Shown here piece after piece: positions 7,395-15,977 of a stretch of 28,745 nt of DNA; position 1 is the stretch's first letter, and every line of letters starts with the position of its first letter. The translations under genes and the position numbers were made by a program. This stretch comes from Wenyingzhuangia sp039768865 (GTDB taxonomy: Bacteria; Bacteroidota; Bacteroidia; Flavobacteriales; Flavobacteriaceae), in NCBI RefSeq assembly GCF_039768865.1, contig NZ_JBDMZQ010000130.1; one strand, written 5' to 3'. Below the pieces are notes generated by a model, which was not told where the DNA came from, made no database searches, and saw only the letters and a list, made by a program, of their open reading frames with translations.

Positions 7395-7976
7395 ATGCCA
7401 AAGTTCTTCTGTGTTCTTGTTTTATTAATTGCTAACATTGGCTTTTCTCAGGTTTACGAAATTGGTATTTCTCACAATCAAGGAAGCCTAGTAGGTGAAA
7501 AATACAATGCTTTTCCTATCAACGCTACTGGTGGAAATTGGGGGATAATCGTTAAAAAAAACATGAACCCTAGGATAGCGTATAGATTAGCCGCCAATTC
7601 ATTAGAAAACAAAGACACAAAACTCACTGAACTCTCTGGTGGAATAGATTTTAATTTCACAGAATATAATCCAATTAGACTGGCTAGTCCTGACAAAGGA
7701 TCAGCCTATCTTATTTTTGAGTTGACTACACTTTTTTATGACACGGATGAGAAATCTCTGTTTTCAATGGCTCTTCCCCTAGGAGTAGGGTATAAAAAAA
7801 TACTAGCAAAACATGTAGTTTGTTCTCTAGAAACAAAAGGTAGAATCTCTTTTACAGATGACTTAGATAATATTTCAACAAACAAAAGTACTTTGGATGC
7901 TTATTACTATATTGGAGCCTCAATATATTATACTTTTGGCTGGCCAAGAGGCAGTAAAAATCAAATACGATTTTAA
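7395..7976 (+). CDS. DUF6089-type outer-membrane protein, function unknown
   Basis: 193 residues from the chosen ATG at 7395, which opens a Sec signal peptide (MPKFFCVLVLLIANIGFSQ) cleaved about residue 19. A longer reading from the GTG at 7347 would put 16 odd residues ahead of the signal. The mature part is rich in alternating hydrophobic strands and aromatic residues and ends YYIGASIYYTFGWPRG, the pattern of a small beta-barrel. The position between nadK and uppS, and the sequence pattern, match the Bacteroidetes family labelled DUF6089. Its role is unknown. Because it is fixed in a cluster for outer-membrane assembly, a structural role in the outer membrane is a fair guess. The stop abuts the uppS start codon with no gap. 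Confidence 0.75.
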   Translation: MPKFFCVLVLLIANIGFSQVYEIGISHNQGSLVGEKYNAFPINATGGNWGIIVKKNMNPRIAYRLAANSLENKDTKLTELSGGIDFNFTEYNPIRLASPDKGSAYLIFELTTLFYDTDEKSLFSMALPLGVGYKKILAKHVVCSLETKGRISFTDDLDNISTNKSTLDAYYYIGASIYYTFGWPRGSKNQIRF

Positions 7977-8729
7977 ATGAGTTTAATTGAAAAAGTAAAA
8001 CAGGGGAAAGTCCCAAAACATATTGCCATCATCATGGATGGGAACGGCCGTTGGGCAAAGAAAAAAGGTATGGCTAGAATTTTTGGTCACAGAAATGCTT
8101 TGACTGCTGTAAGAGAATCTGTTATTGGTGCCTCAGAGATAGGGACCAAAGCCATTTCTTTGTATGCCTTTTCTACAGAAAACTGGAACAGACCTAAAAT
8201 GGAAATAGATGCATTGATGAGTTTGTTGATCAATTCGTTAAAGAAAGAGCTCCCAGAATTTCAAAAAAACCAAGTAAAAGTAAATGCTATTGGTAGGCTA
8301 TCAGATTTACCAAAAAAAGCACAGGAAACACTTCGTGATGTAATCAACGCGACCAAAACAAACACTAAAATAACACTGACTTTTTGTTTGAGTTATGGAA
8401 GTAGAGAAGAAATCACGTCATGTGTAAAAAAAATTGTCGAAGATGTAAAAAATGGAATCCTAGCGACTGAAGACATCTCAGAAGACAGCATCCAGCAAAA
8501 CTTGTACACCAATGACCTACCTGACGTAGATTTAATGATTCGTACTAGTGGAGAACAAAGACTAAGCAATTATCTGCTATGGCAGCTTGCATATGCAGAA
8601 TTATATTTTACTGAAACACTTTGGCCTGATTTTAGAAGAGACGACTTGGTTAAGGCAGTGGATACTTACCAGAATAGAGAAAGAAGGTTTGGAAAAACCA
8701 GTGAACAATTAGAAGGCGAACATGAATAA
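7977..8729 (+). CDS. uppS: Undecaprenyl diphosphate synthase (isoprenyl transferase)
   Basis: Adds isopentenyl diphosphate units in cis to farnesyl diphosphate to build the C55 carrier lipid for peptidoglycan and surface polysaccharides. It is a peripheral cytoplasmic enzyme of 250 residues, typical length. The catalytic Asp21 sits in HIAIIMDGNGRWAKKKG, FSTENWNRP follows near residue 65, and RTSGEQRLSNYLLWQ with the conserved arginines near 190. The gene starts on the base after the previous stop, and its last 8 bases overlap bamA, so translation is probably coupled both ways. The coupling to bamA places carrier-lipid supply and outer-membrane assembly under one control. Confidence 0.96.
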   Translation: MSLIEKVKQGKVPKHIAIIMDGNGRWAKKKGMARIFGHRNALTAVRESVIGASEIGTKAISLYAFSTENWNRPKMEIDALMSLLINSLKKELPEFQKNQVKVNAIGRLSDLPKKAQETLRDVINATKTNTKITLTFCLSYGSREEITSCVKKIVEDVKNGILATEDISEDSIQQNLYTNDLPDVDLMIRTSGEQRLSNYLLWQLAYAELYFTETLWPDFRRDDLVKAVDTYQNRERRFGKTSEQLEGEHE

Positions 8730-11280
8730 ACTATTTAAAAATTACTTTTTTACACTTATCATTCTGATCACAAATATTTTGTGTGCTCAAGAAGAGAATA
8801 CGGTAAATACTACTCCACCCTTTTCTGACTCAGATAAGCCTGATCTATCTGTCTCAAAGAACTACCTACTTGGAGGAATAACCACTTCAGGAACGAATGC
8901 TTTTTCAGAAGCTTCTATCATATCCTATTCAGGATTGAAAACAGGACAACCAATAAAAATTCCTGGAGACAAATTAACAAGTGCGATAAAAAAACTATAC
9001 CAGTCAGATAAATTTAGTGATGTAGAAGTATTTGTCACTAAAATGGAAGGAAATACCATCTACTTAGAAATTGCCATCAAAGAATTACCTCAACTAAACG
9101 AGGTAAATTTTATAGGAGTTAGTAAAAGCAAAGCCAAAACTTTCAAAAAAGATACTGGACTCACAAAAGGAAAAATGCTGACAGAAAACCTGATAACTTC
9201 TACAAAAAATTACATCCGACAATTTTATGTAGACAAAGGTTACTTAAAAACCAAAGTAAATATTTCTTCAGAAGAAAACCCAACAAATGCAAATCAAAAA
9301 GACATTACTGTTTTTATTGACAAAGGAGAATTGATCAAGATAAAAAAAATCAATGTCAATGGAAATTTAAAATTTAGTGACAAAGAAGTTAGAAAATCTT
9401 TAAAGGATACTAAAATAAAATTTTGGGGAAGATTCTGGAAAAGATCAAAATTCGTAGAAGAAAATTTTAAAGAAGACAAGAAAAACTTAATTGACAAATA
9501 CCGTCGTGAAGGGTTTCGTGATGCAAGAGTTGTGGCAGATAGCATCACTTGGAACGAGGACAACAAGACCGTTGATTTAAATTTAAAAATTGAAGAAGGA
9601 AAAAAATATTTCTACAAAGAGATTAAGTTTTTAGGGAATAAAACATATAAGAGTGAGAGCCTTCAAAGAATGTTGCGAATTGAAAAAGGTGATGTCTACG
9701 ATTCTAAAACATTGGAAGAAAGAGTTAACGGAGATGGGTCTCCAGACTCTGATGACATCACAACCTTTTACCAAAACAGAGGATATTTATTTTCACAAAT
9801 TAATCTTGTGGAGACTCAAGTAGAAAACGACTCTATCACGGTCGAAATTAGGATTAATGAAGACGACCCTGCGACTATAAGCCACGTTTCCGTTACTGGA
9901 AATGACAAAACAAATGATCATGTTATTTTTAGAGAATTACGTACCAAACCCGGAGATTTGTACGCAAAAGATAACATCATCAGATCGATAAGAGAGTTAG
10001 GTCAAATGGGGTTTTTTGATGCTGAAGCAATTACACCAGATTTGAAACCTAATTTTGTTGATAAGACAGTTAGCATAGATTACAGTCTTGCAGAAAAAGG
10101 ATCTAGTCAGATTGAGCTACAAGGAGGATACGGTGGAGGATCTTTTATCGGTACTCTGGGCTTATCCTTTAATAATTTCTCTTTGCGTAACCTACTCAAA
10201 AAAGAAGAATACAAACCTTTACCGCTAGGGGATGGACAACAATTGTCTTTACGATTACAAACAAGTAGATTTTCTACAACCAACAGCTTGTCTTTTACAG
10301 AGCCTTGGCTAGGAGGTAAAAAACCAAGATCTTTGAGTCTATCTGTTTATAACACTAAACAATTTGGATTTGGTACTTCGTATTATGATGTTGATAAAAG
10401 CCAACGATTAGTAATCTTAGGTGCTTCTTTAGGAATAGGAGAACGATTGAGGTGGCCCGATGATTATTTTTCTATTTCAAACTCGATTAGCTACAGGAAA
10501 TATACAGTGAATAACTTTAACTTTGGTAGTGCACTACAGTTCGAGGATGGCTCTGGGGTTTCTAACAACTTATCGTACAATGTAACATTAAAACGTAATT
10601 CCGCTGGACCTAGCCTAATTTTCCCAACCTATGGATCCACATTTTCTTTGGAAGGTAAATTCACTCCTCCCTTTTCTCTATTTTCAGACAAAAAATATGA
10701 GACCAATGATGACCGATTTAAATGGCTAGAATACTATAAAATCAATTTAAAAGCCAAGTGGTACACCGCGTTAGTAGATAAGTTCGTTTTAATGACAAAC
10801 GTGCAATTTGGATACCTAGGAAATTACAATGAAAAATTAGGGGAAATTCCTTTTGAAAGATATTTTGTAGGTGGAGACGGACTAAACACAAATAGCTTTG
10901 ATGGACGAGAAGTGATTGGACTCAGGGGTTATACTAATAGTTCGCTATCTAACTTTGGTGGAACCACTACTTACTCTTCAGAATTTTTAGGAGCAACTGT
11001 TTATGATAAATTCTCTATGGAGATACGTTATCCAATCAGTTTAAACCCCTCCGCATCTATTTATGCTCTAGGGTTTTTAGAAGCAGGAAATGCTTACAGT
11101 AGTTTTAGCAATTTCAATCCTTTTGATATTAAAAAATCAGCTGGTTTAGGAATTCGTATATTTATGCCAGCCTTCGGACTGCTAGGAATTGACTTCGGTC
11201 ACGGATTTGATAATATCCCTGGTACAACCGGTGAAAAATCTGGTTGGCAGACGCACTTCATTATAGGACAACAATTTTAA
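8722..11280 (+). CDS. bamA: BamA, outer-membrane protein assembly factor
   Basis: The Omp85 core of the BAM complex, which folds beta-barrel proteins into the outer membrane. 852 residues: a signal peptide ends at about 23 (ILCAQ), then five periplasmic POTRA-like domains, roughly 45-115 (divergent), 115-205, 205-295, 295-380 and 383-455, each with a GY(L/F) or GFR-type turn, such as YLKTKV, EGFRDARV and NRGYLFSQ. The 16-stranded barrel covers about 460-852. The conserved loop-6 motif appears as GLRGY after VGGDGLNTNSFDGRE, and the chain ends in Phe, the usual C-terminal recognition signal. Length fits Bacteroidetes BamA. It overlaps uppS and is followed after 9 bases by two periplasmic chaperones, the normal partners that deliver barrel precursors. 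Confidence 0.95.
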   Translation: MNKLFKNYFFTLIILITNILCAQEENTVNTTPPFSDSDKPDLSVSKNYLLGGITTSGTNAFSEASIISYSGLKTGQPIKIPGDKLTSAIKKLYQSDKFSDVEVFVTKMEGNTIYLEIAIKELPQLNEVNFIGVSKSKAKTFKKDTGLTKGKMLTENLITSTKNYIRQFYVDKGYLKTKVNISSEENPTNANQKDITVFIDKGELIKIKKINVNGNLKFSDKEVRKSLKDTKIKFWGRFWKRSKFVEENFKEDKKNLIDKYRREGFRDARVVADSITWNEDNKTVDLNLKIEEGKKYFYKEIKFLGNKTYKSESLQRMLRIEKGDVYDSKTLEERVNGDGSPDSDDITTFYQNRGYLFSQINLVETQVENDSITVEIRINEDDPATISHVSVTGNDKTNDHVIFRELRTKPGDLYAKDNIIRSIRELGQMGFFDAEAITPDLKPNFVDKTVSIDYSLAEKGSSQIELQGGYGGGSFIGTLGLSFNNFSLRNLLKKEEYKPLPLGDGQQLSLRLQTSRFSTTNSLSFTEPWLGGKKPRSLSLSVYNTKQFGFGTSYYDVDKSQRLVILGASLGIGERLRWPDDYFSISNSISYRKYTVNNFNFGSALQFEDGSGVSNNLSYNVTLKRNSAGPSLIFPTYGSTFSLEGKFTPPFSLFSDKKYETNDDRFKWLEYYKINLKAKWYTALVDKFVLMTNVQFGYLGNYNEKLGEIPFERYFVGGDGLNTNSFDGREVIGLRGYTNSSLSNFGGTTTYSSEFLGATVYDKFSMEIRYPISLNPSASIYALGFLEAGNAYSSFSNFNPFDIKKSAGLGIRIFMPAFGLLGIDFGHGFDNIPGTTGEKSGWQTHFIIGQQF

Positions 11281-11289
11281 AAAAATGGC

Positions 11290-11979
11290 ATGATTATTTC
11301 TACCTACATAAACAAGTTCTTTAAAACAACCCTTTTCACTTTATTATGTTTTGGGATGCCCGTAAACGCACAACAACAGTTGCAAAAGATAGGTTTTGTT
11401 GACATTGAATACGTCTTAAACAAAATACCTTCTTATGCTGGAGCGCAGGCAAAGTTAAACACCGAAACAACTACGTGGAAAAAAAACTTGGATAAAATGT
11501 ATCTCAAGCTAAACACGATGAAGGAGGAGTTTCTTAATGAAAAACCATTGCTGACTGAGGATTTAGTAAAAGAAAGAGAAATAGAAATAAAAAATTACGA
11601 AGAAGAAATTATTAAAGTAGAAAACACTTATTTTGGTACCGAGGGTAAATTATTTGATCTGAGAAAAAAATTAGTCACTCCTTATCAAGATTTGGTTTTT
11701 AACGCAGTACAAACCATTGCAAAAATCCGAAAATATGATATGATTTTTGAAAAATCCTCGTCAATAGTAATGCTTTATACCAATAATAATTACGATATTA
11801 GCGAACTTGTATTAAAATACATTCAAAAATCTAAAAAAGAAATAGAACAGGAAGAAGCTGCTATTAAAAGAGAAATTGCAAAAAAAGCAAGAGAAAAAAG
11901 AATAGCTGATCAAAGAAAAAAACGAGAAGAAGACAGAATCAAAAGAGAAAACGAACGAAAAAAACGAAACAATAAATAA
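11290..11979 (+). CDS. OmpH/Skp-family periplasmic chaperone with long charged tail
   Basis: 229 residues. The signal peptide ends near residue 28 (MPVNAQ). The mature protein starts IGFVDIEYVLNKIP, the hallmark first strand of Skp/OmpH, followed by long coiled-coil helices and a return strand around KYDMIFEKSS. Skp trimers hold unfolded outer-membrane proteins in the periplasm and pass them to BamA. Unlike the second copy, this one carries about 60 extra C-terminal residues made almost wholly of Lys, Arg, Glu and Gln (such as REIAKKAREKRIADQRKKRE), probably an extended helix. It lies 9 bases after bamA and 8 bases before the second ompH. Confidence 0.88.
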   Translation: MIISTYINKFFKTTLFTLLCFGMPVNAQQQLQKIGFVDIEYVLNKIPSYAGAQAKLNTETTTWKKNLDKMYLKLNTMKEEFLNEKPLLTEDLVKEREIEIKNYEEEIIKVENTYFGTEGKLFDLRKKLVTPYQDLVFNAVQTIAKIRKYDMIFEKSSSIVMLYTNNNYDISELVLKYIQKSKKEIEQEEAAIKREIAKKAREKRIADQRKKREEDRIKRENERKKRNNK

Positions 11980-11987
11980 ATAAAACG

Positions 11988-12491
11988 ATGAAACAAGTAA
12001 GAACTACATTTTTAATTGCTGTAATGGCTCTAGGATTTACACAATTTACTCAAGCACAAAAAATTGCTCACATTAATTTAGACGAAGTAGTCGCATCTAT
12101 GCCCGAAGCAAAAACTATGCAGACTGATATGGAAAAGTTAGGAAAAACTTACGAGTCTGAAATTAAATCTGCATCTGCTGCCTTAAAAGCAAAGTATGAC
12201 AAGTACACTGCAGAAGAAAAATCCAAAACTCCAGAAGAAAACCAACAAAGAGCTATGGAAGTTCAACAGGAACAAAGTAAAATAGCGCAATTACAGCAAG
12301 CAGCTCAACAAGAACTACAAAATAAGCAAAACCAAATGTTAGAGCCTATTGTAAAAAAAGCTCAAGATGCTATAAATGCTTATGCTAAAGAAAAAGGAAT
12401 TCAATACATTCTGGATGCTAGAACACTTATTTATGCTGAAGGAGAAGATATTTCTGCAGCTGTTAAAACAAAGTTAGGAATCACCCAATAA
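11988..12491 (+). CDS. OmpH/Skp-family periplasmic chaperone
   Basis: 167 residues, the usual Skp size. The signal peptide is cleaved after FTQAQ near residue 23. The mature chain begins IAHINLDEVVASMPEA, forms long helices rich in Gln, Ala and Lys (about 35-125), and returns to the body with GIQYILDARTLIYAEGEDIS. It is expected to bind barrel precursors in the periplasm, alone or together with the first copy. As the last gene before a strong terminator it closes the uppS-bamA run. Start is the ATG at 11988, directly before a basic MKQVR signal-peptide start. Confidence 0.92.
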   Translation: MKQVRTTFLIAVMALGFTQFTQAQKIAHINLDEVVASMPEAKTMQTDMEKLGKTYESEIKSASAALKAKYDKYTAEEKSKTPEENQQRAMEVQQEQSKIAQLQQAAQQELQNKQNQMLEPIVKKAQDAINAYAKEKGIQYILDARTLIYAEGEDISAAVKTKLGITQ

Positions 12492-12511
12492 TCATATTAC
12501 CTACTAAAAAA

Positions 12512-12547
12512 TAAAAACGCTATTATATTAATATAATAGCGTTTTTA
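12512..12547 (+). terminator. Intrinsic terminator after the second ompH
   Basis: A near-perfect hairpin: AAAAACGCTATTATAT pairs with ATATAATAGCGTTTTT around a tiny loop, followed by more T residues. It starts 21 bases after the ompH stop and ends 33 bases before murI, so murI should have its own promoter or depend on read-through. Confidence 0.9.
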
Positions 12548-12579
12548 TTTTGATCTAGTTTTTTCGTAATTTGACAATC

Positions 12580-13383
12580 ATGCACTTATTAAAAAACTTT
12601 AAAGAAAACCCTATTGGATTTTTTGACTCTGGGGTAGGTGGTACCTCTATCTGGAAAGAAGTCATCAATAGACTACCGTTTGAAGACACCATTTACTTAG
12701 CAGATAGTAGAAACGCGCCTTACGGAAACAAAAACAAACAGGAGATTATAGATATTTGTGTTAAAAACACAGAAATCCTGATAAAAAATGGGGCAAAGAT
12801 AATTGTAGTTGCCTGTAATACTGCAACTACAAATGCAATTGACATCTTAAGGAATACTTATGATATTCCTTTTATTGGTATAGAACCTGCTATTAAACCT
12901 GCAGCTTTAGCAACACAAACAAAGGCTGTTGGGATTTTAGCGACTAAAGGCACTCTTAGTAGCGAGTTATTTCATAAGACTACGCATCAATTTGCCTCAA
13001 ACATTAACATCATAGAACAGGAAGGAACTGGCTTGGTCCCATTAATTGAAAACAACATGATAGATTCCTATAAAATGGAGACGCTTTTGAAACGCTATCT
13101 CAAACCAATGACACACCGTAGAATAGATTATCTAGTGCTAGGATGCTCCCACTATCCTTATTTAATTCCAAAGATTAAAGAAATCATTGGAGACGATGTT
13201 GTTATTATAGATTCTGGATTTGCTGTCGCCAAACAAACTGAAAAAATACTCTCTGAGTACAATTTACTTAACAACAAAAACGAATCTGGTAAACATTATT
13301 TGATGAGCAATAGCAATATTGAAACACTTAAAAACCTGGTTATAGATGTCAAAAATAAAACAATCGAACAACACTATTTTTAG
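12580..13383 (+). CDS. murI: Glutamate racemase
   Basis: Converts L-glutamate to D-glutamate for peptidoglycan, in the cytoplasm. 267 residues from the ATG at 12580; an in-frame TTG nine bases earlier is less likely. Key motifs are IGFFDSGVGG (12-21, with the conserved Asp-Ser pair), the first catalytic cysteine Cys79 in VACNTATT, and the second in LGCSHYPYL near residue 190. Both cysteines are present, so the enzyme should be active. A TAATTTG sequence just upstream is one base short of the -7 consensus. The stop codon overlaps the stop of the opposing carbonic-anhydrase-like gene. It sits at the end of the envelope block, separated from it by a terminator. Confidence 0.95.
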   Translation: MHLLKNFKENPIGFFDSGVGGTSIWKEVINRLPFEDTIYLADSRNAPYGNKNKQEIIDICVKNTEILIKNGAKIIVVACNTATTNAIDILRNTYDIPFIGIEPAIKPAALATQTKAVGILATKGTLSSELFHKTTHQFASNINIIEQEGTGLVPLIENNMIDSYKMETLLKRYLKPMTHRRIDYLVLGCSHYPYLIPKIKEIIGDDVVIIDSGFAVAKQTEKILSEYNLLNNKNESGKHYLMSNSNIETLKNLVIDVKNKTIEQHYF

Positions 13384-13892
13384 TCTTTATACCAGCTTGA
13401 ATACTTCAAATAAGCATCAGCGATTCTGTTGACTTCTCCTTTCAACAATTCTTCACTGACCTCTTTTATTTTTTTGGCAGGAGTTCCAGCGTAAACACTT
13501 CCTGAAGCAACAACAGTCCCCTTGGTCACAACAGCTCCTGCAGCAATAATACAATTAGACTCTAAAATACAGTCATCCATCACAATCGCGCCCATTCCGA
13601 TAAGCACGTGGTCCTGAATTGTGCAACCATGGACAATAGCATTATGACCCACAGAAACAGAATTGCCAATAGTAGTTGGAGATTTTTTATAGGTAGCATG
13701 TACGACCGCACCATCTTGAATATTAACTTTATTACCCATCGTGATCGCGTGTACATCTCCTCTAACAACTGCATTATACCAAATACTACAATCATTGCCC
13801 ATAGAAACCTCACCGATGACAACGCTGTTCTCCGCAAGAAAACAATTTTGACCAAATTTGGGCTTCTTTCCATTTAATTCTTTGATAATCAT
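13380..13892 (-). CDS. Gamma-class carbonic anhydrase-like hexapeptide protein (YrdA/PaaY type)
   Basis: A 170-residue left-handed beta-helix protein with repeated (I/V)G-x-x-x-x hexapeptides through about residues 20-140, presumably a trimer. The three zinc-ligand histidines are all present: His65 (VVHAT), His83 (VGHNA) and His88 (IVHG). Arg44 and Asp46 (VRGDVHA) and Asp60 match structural residues of the family. Known members range from active carbonic anhydrases to thioesterase-like or inactive proteins, so hydration of CO2 is possible but not certain; the acid loop that helps catalysis in Cam is absent, as in most YrdA-type proteins. Its stop codon overlaps that of murI. It diverges from the HAD gene across 55 bases and has a good promoter of its own. 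Confidence 0.85.
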   Translation of the reverse strand: MIIKELNGKKPKFGQNCFLAENSVVIGEVSMGNDCSIWYNAVVRGDVHAITMGNKVNIQDGAVVHATYKKSPTTIGNSVSVGHNAIVHGCTIQDHVLIGMGAIVMDDCILESNCIIAAGAVVTKGTVVASGSVYAGTPAKKIKEVSEELLKGEVNRIADAYLKYSSWYKD

Positions 13893-13908
13893 CTTTTAAA
13901 ATTTTAAT

Positions 13909-13936
13909 CAAAAGTAATATAATTGTAATATTGCAA
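13909..13936 (-). promoter_or_regulatory. Flavobacterial promoter of the carbonic-anhydrase-like gene
   Basis: On the minus strand: TTG (13934-13936), 17 bases, TACTTTTG (13909-13916). Both elements match the consensus. The -7 box ends only 16 bases before the ATG, so the leader would be about 10 bases. The region also carries weaker plus-strand boxes (TATAATTG, TAATATTG) for the divergent HAD gene. Confidence 0.7.
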
Positions 13937-13947
13937 AAAAGATTATC

Positions 13948-14358
13948 GTGTCAATTCCAAATCATCAAAAAATAATAGCTGTTGACTTTGATGGTACCAT
14001 CGTAAAAGATGAGTACCCAAAAATTGGTACCCCACAACTGTTTGCCTTTGAAACCCTTAAAAAACTTGAGGAGAAAGGATACCGACTTATCCTTTGGACT
14101 CTAAGAGAGGGTAAAAAACTAAATGAGGCTGTTCTTTTCTGCAAAAAAAATGGAATAACCTTTTATGCTGTGAATAAAAACTATCCTGAAGAAATAATAG
14201 ACCATCTTTCCATTCGTAAAATTCACGCAGATATCTTTATCGATGATCGTAACGTAGGTGGATTTATCGGATGGGGAAAAATTCATCAATTGATACTTGA
14301 TGAGGAAATTAAAACGAAGCAAAACAAAAAGAAAGGATTTTTAGGTTTATTCGATTAA
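13948..14358 (+). CDS. Small HAD-superfamily protein (BT0820-like), probable phosphatase
   Basis: 136 residues from a GTG start. HAD motif I is VDFDGT with the nucleophile Asp13 and acid/base Asp15; motif II is the Thr in LILWTLREG; and the acidic motif IV appears as FIDDRNVGG near residue 98. There is no cap domain, so large or polymeric substrates could reach the site. It resembles the small BT0820-type Bacteroidetes HAD proteins, whose substrate I do not know. The GTG is the only sensible start because the conserved KIIAVDFDGT strand begins a few residues later and no in-frame ATG precedes it. The C-terminus is lysine-rich (KTKQNKKKG) and ends in a short hydrophobic FLGLFD. map follows after 30 bases. 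Confidence 0.8.
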   Translation: MSIPNHQKIIAVDFDGTIVKDEYPKIGTPQLFAFETLKKLEEKGYRLILWTLREGKKLNEAVLFCKKNGITFYAVNKNYPEEIIDHLSIRKIHADIFIDDRNVGGFIGWGKIHQLILDEEIKTKQNKKKGFLGLFD

Positions 14359-14388
14359 AAAACACCTTTATACGCCATAAAATATACT

Positions 14389-15207
14389 ATGATTACCATT
14401 AAAACCCAAGAAGAGATTGAACTAATGCGTGAGAGTGCACTCATTGTTTCTAAAACTCTAGGAATGCTTGCCAAGGAAGTAAAACCAGGAATATCGACAC
14501 TTGAGTTAGATAAAATGGCTGAAACTTTTATTAGAGATCATGGAGCCGAGCCTGGATTTTTAGGATTATATGATTTTCCAAACACCCTATGTATGAGTCC
14601 AAACGAGCAAGTAGTCCACGGAATACCAAACAAAACAGCTTTGGTAAATGGTGATATTATATCTATTGACTGTGGTGCTTTAAAAAATGGTTTTTATGGA
14701 GATCATGCCTATACTTTTGAAGTAGGTGAAGTAAGTTATGAAATTAAACAATTATTGGCGATAACCAAACAAAGTTTGTATGTAGGTATCGAACAATTAA
14801 AGGCTGGGAATAGAGTTGGTGATGTGGGATATGCAATCCAAAAATACACTGAAGATCATGGCTACGGAGTTGTCAGAGAATTGGTGGGGCATGGATTGGG
14901 TAGAGAAATGCATGAAGATCCTCAAATGCCAAATTATGGTAAGCGCGGTAGAGGAAAAAAATTTGTAAATGGTATGGTCGTTGCCATTGAACCCATGACT
15001 AATATGGGATCCAAAGATATTATTCAATTAAACGATGGGTGGTCTATCTTAACCAAAGACGGTAAACCTTCAGCTCATTTTGAACATGATATTGCTATTG
15101 TAGAGGGTAAACCTGAAATATTATCTACTTTTAAATATATAAATGACGCTCTAGGTATCGAGACAAATATCGAGGATCAATACAGGAATAAGCCTTACGG
15201 AGCATAG
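14389..15207 (+). CDS. map: Type I methionine aminopeptidase
   Basis: Removes the initiator methionine from nascent proteins; cytoplasmic, dimetal enzyme. 272 residues, standard. All five metal ligands are visible: Asp94 (SIDCG), Asp105 (YGDHAY), His168 (GHGLGREMHE), Glu201 (AIEPM) and Glu232 (HFEHD). His77 in VVHGIP is the substrate-binding histidine. The N-terminus begins straight in the catalytic fold (ITIKTQEEIELMRES) without the zinc-finger extension of other subtypes. The methyltransferase starts 2 bases after the stop, so the two are almost certainly co-transcribed. In many bacteria map lies beside ribosomal protein genes; here it does not. Confidence 0.96.
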   Translation: MITIKTQEEIELMRESALIVSKTLGMLAKEVKPGISTLELDKMAETFIRDHGAEPGFLGLYDFPNTLCMSPNEQVVHGIPNKTALVNGDIISIDCGALKNGFYGDHAYTFEVGEVSYEIKQLLAITKQSLYVGIEQLKAGNRVGDVGYAIQKYTEDHGYGVVRELVGHGLGREMHEDPQMPNYGKRGRGKKFVNGMVVAIEPMTNMGSKDIIQLNDGWSILTKDGKPSAHFEHDIAIVEGKPEILSTFKYINDALGIETNIEDQYRNKPYGA

Positions 15208-15209
15208 TT

Positions 15210-15977
15210 ATGGGGTTATTCAAAGTTCTTTTAAATACCATTCCCAGACCCTTGCTCATCAAAGTTAGTTCTCTTGTAAAACCAATACTAGCCATCTATT
15301 ATAAAGGAAATAAGTACACAGACCCTATTGATGGAAAGTCGTATCGTAAATTCCTTCCTTATGGCTATGAAATCCAACGAAAAAATGTGTTAGGGCCTAG
15401 TACGCTTTCCTTAGAAAGACACCGTTTGTTGTGGTTGTATCTAAAAAAGAACTCTGACTTTTTTAATACTCCAAAAAAACTACTGCACGTAGCTCCTGAA
15501 CAATGTTTCTATCGATTGTTCAAGAAACAAGAAAATTTGGATTATACGACTACTGACCTGTTTTCTCCATTGGCTGATGTCAAAGCAAATATTTGCGATC
15601 TCCCTTTTGAAAACGACTCTTATGATGTTGTCTTTTGTAATCATGTGTTAGAACACATCATAGAAGATAGAAAAGCGATGTCTGAGTTGTTCAGAGTTTT
15701 GAAACCTGGTGGTTGGGGGGTTTTTCAGATTCCCCAAGATATCAATAGGCTCAATACTTATGAAAATAGTACCATTAAAACTCCTAAAGAACGTAGAAAA
15801 CATTTTGGTCAATACGATCATGTTAGAGTCTACGGAATAGATTATTTTGATAGATTGAGAGCTTCTGGTTTCTCCGTTGAATTATTTAAAGTCGTTGATC
15901 AATTTTCTGAGGCGGAAATCAAAAAATACGCATTGATGAAAAATGAAATTCTCCCTATTTGTAAAAAGCCTTTATAA
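15210..15977 (+). CDS. Class I SAM-dependent methyltransferase, substrate unknown
   Basis: A 255-residue soluble protein. The methyltransferase core spans about 85-200. Motif I is the unusual LLHVAPEQCF in place of a glycine-rich GxGxG loop. The acidic end of strand 2 is TTTDLF, motif II is ICDLPFENDSYDVVFCNHVLEH, here split as DLPFEND and YDVVFCNHVLEH, and motif III is LFRVLKPGGWGVFQIP. The DLPF...HVLEH...LKPGG series is typical of methyltransferase_11/UbiE-like enzymes. About 80 N-terminal residues include a basic, partly hydrophobic stretch (IPRPLLIKVSSLVKPILAIY) that might touch the membrane. The substrate cannot be told. It is translationally close to map, and its stop codon interlocks with that of apbE on the other strand. 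Confidence 0.82.
   Translation: MGLFKVLLNTIPRPLLIKVSSLVKPILAIYYKGNKYTDPIDGKSYRKFLPYGYEIQRKNVLGPSTLSLERHRLLWLYLKKNSDFFNTPKKLLHVAPEQCFYRLFKKQENLDYTTTDLFSPLADVKANICDLPFENDSYDVVFCNHVLEHIIEDRKAMSELFRVLKPGGWGVFQIPQDINRLNTYENSTIKTPKERRKHFGQYDHVRVYGIDYFDRLRASGFSVELFKVVDQFSEAEIKKYALMKNEILPICKKPL

Noticed and set aside
13580..13873. Overlapping open frames on both strands within the hexapeptide-repeat gene
   Set aside because: Their repeats come from the periodic hexapeptide codons read in other frames; no signal or motif supports them.
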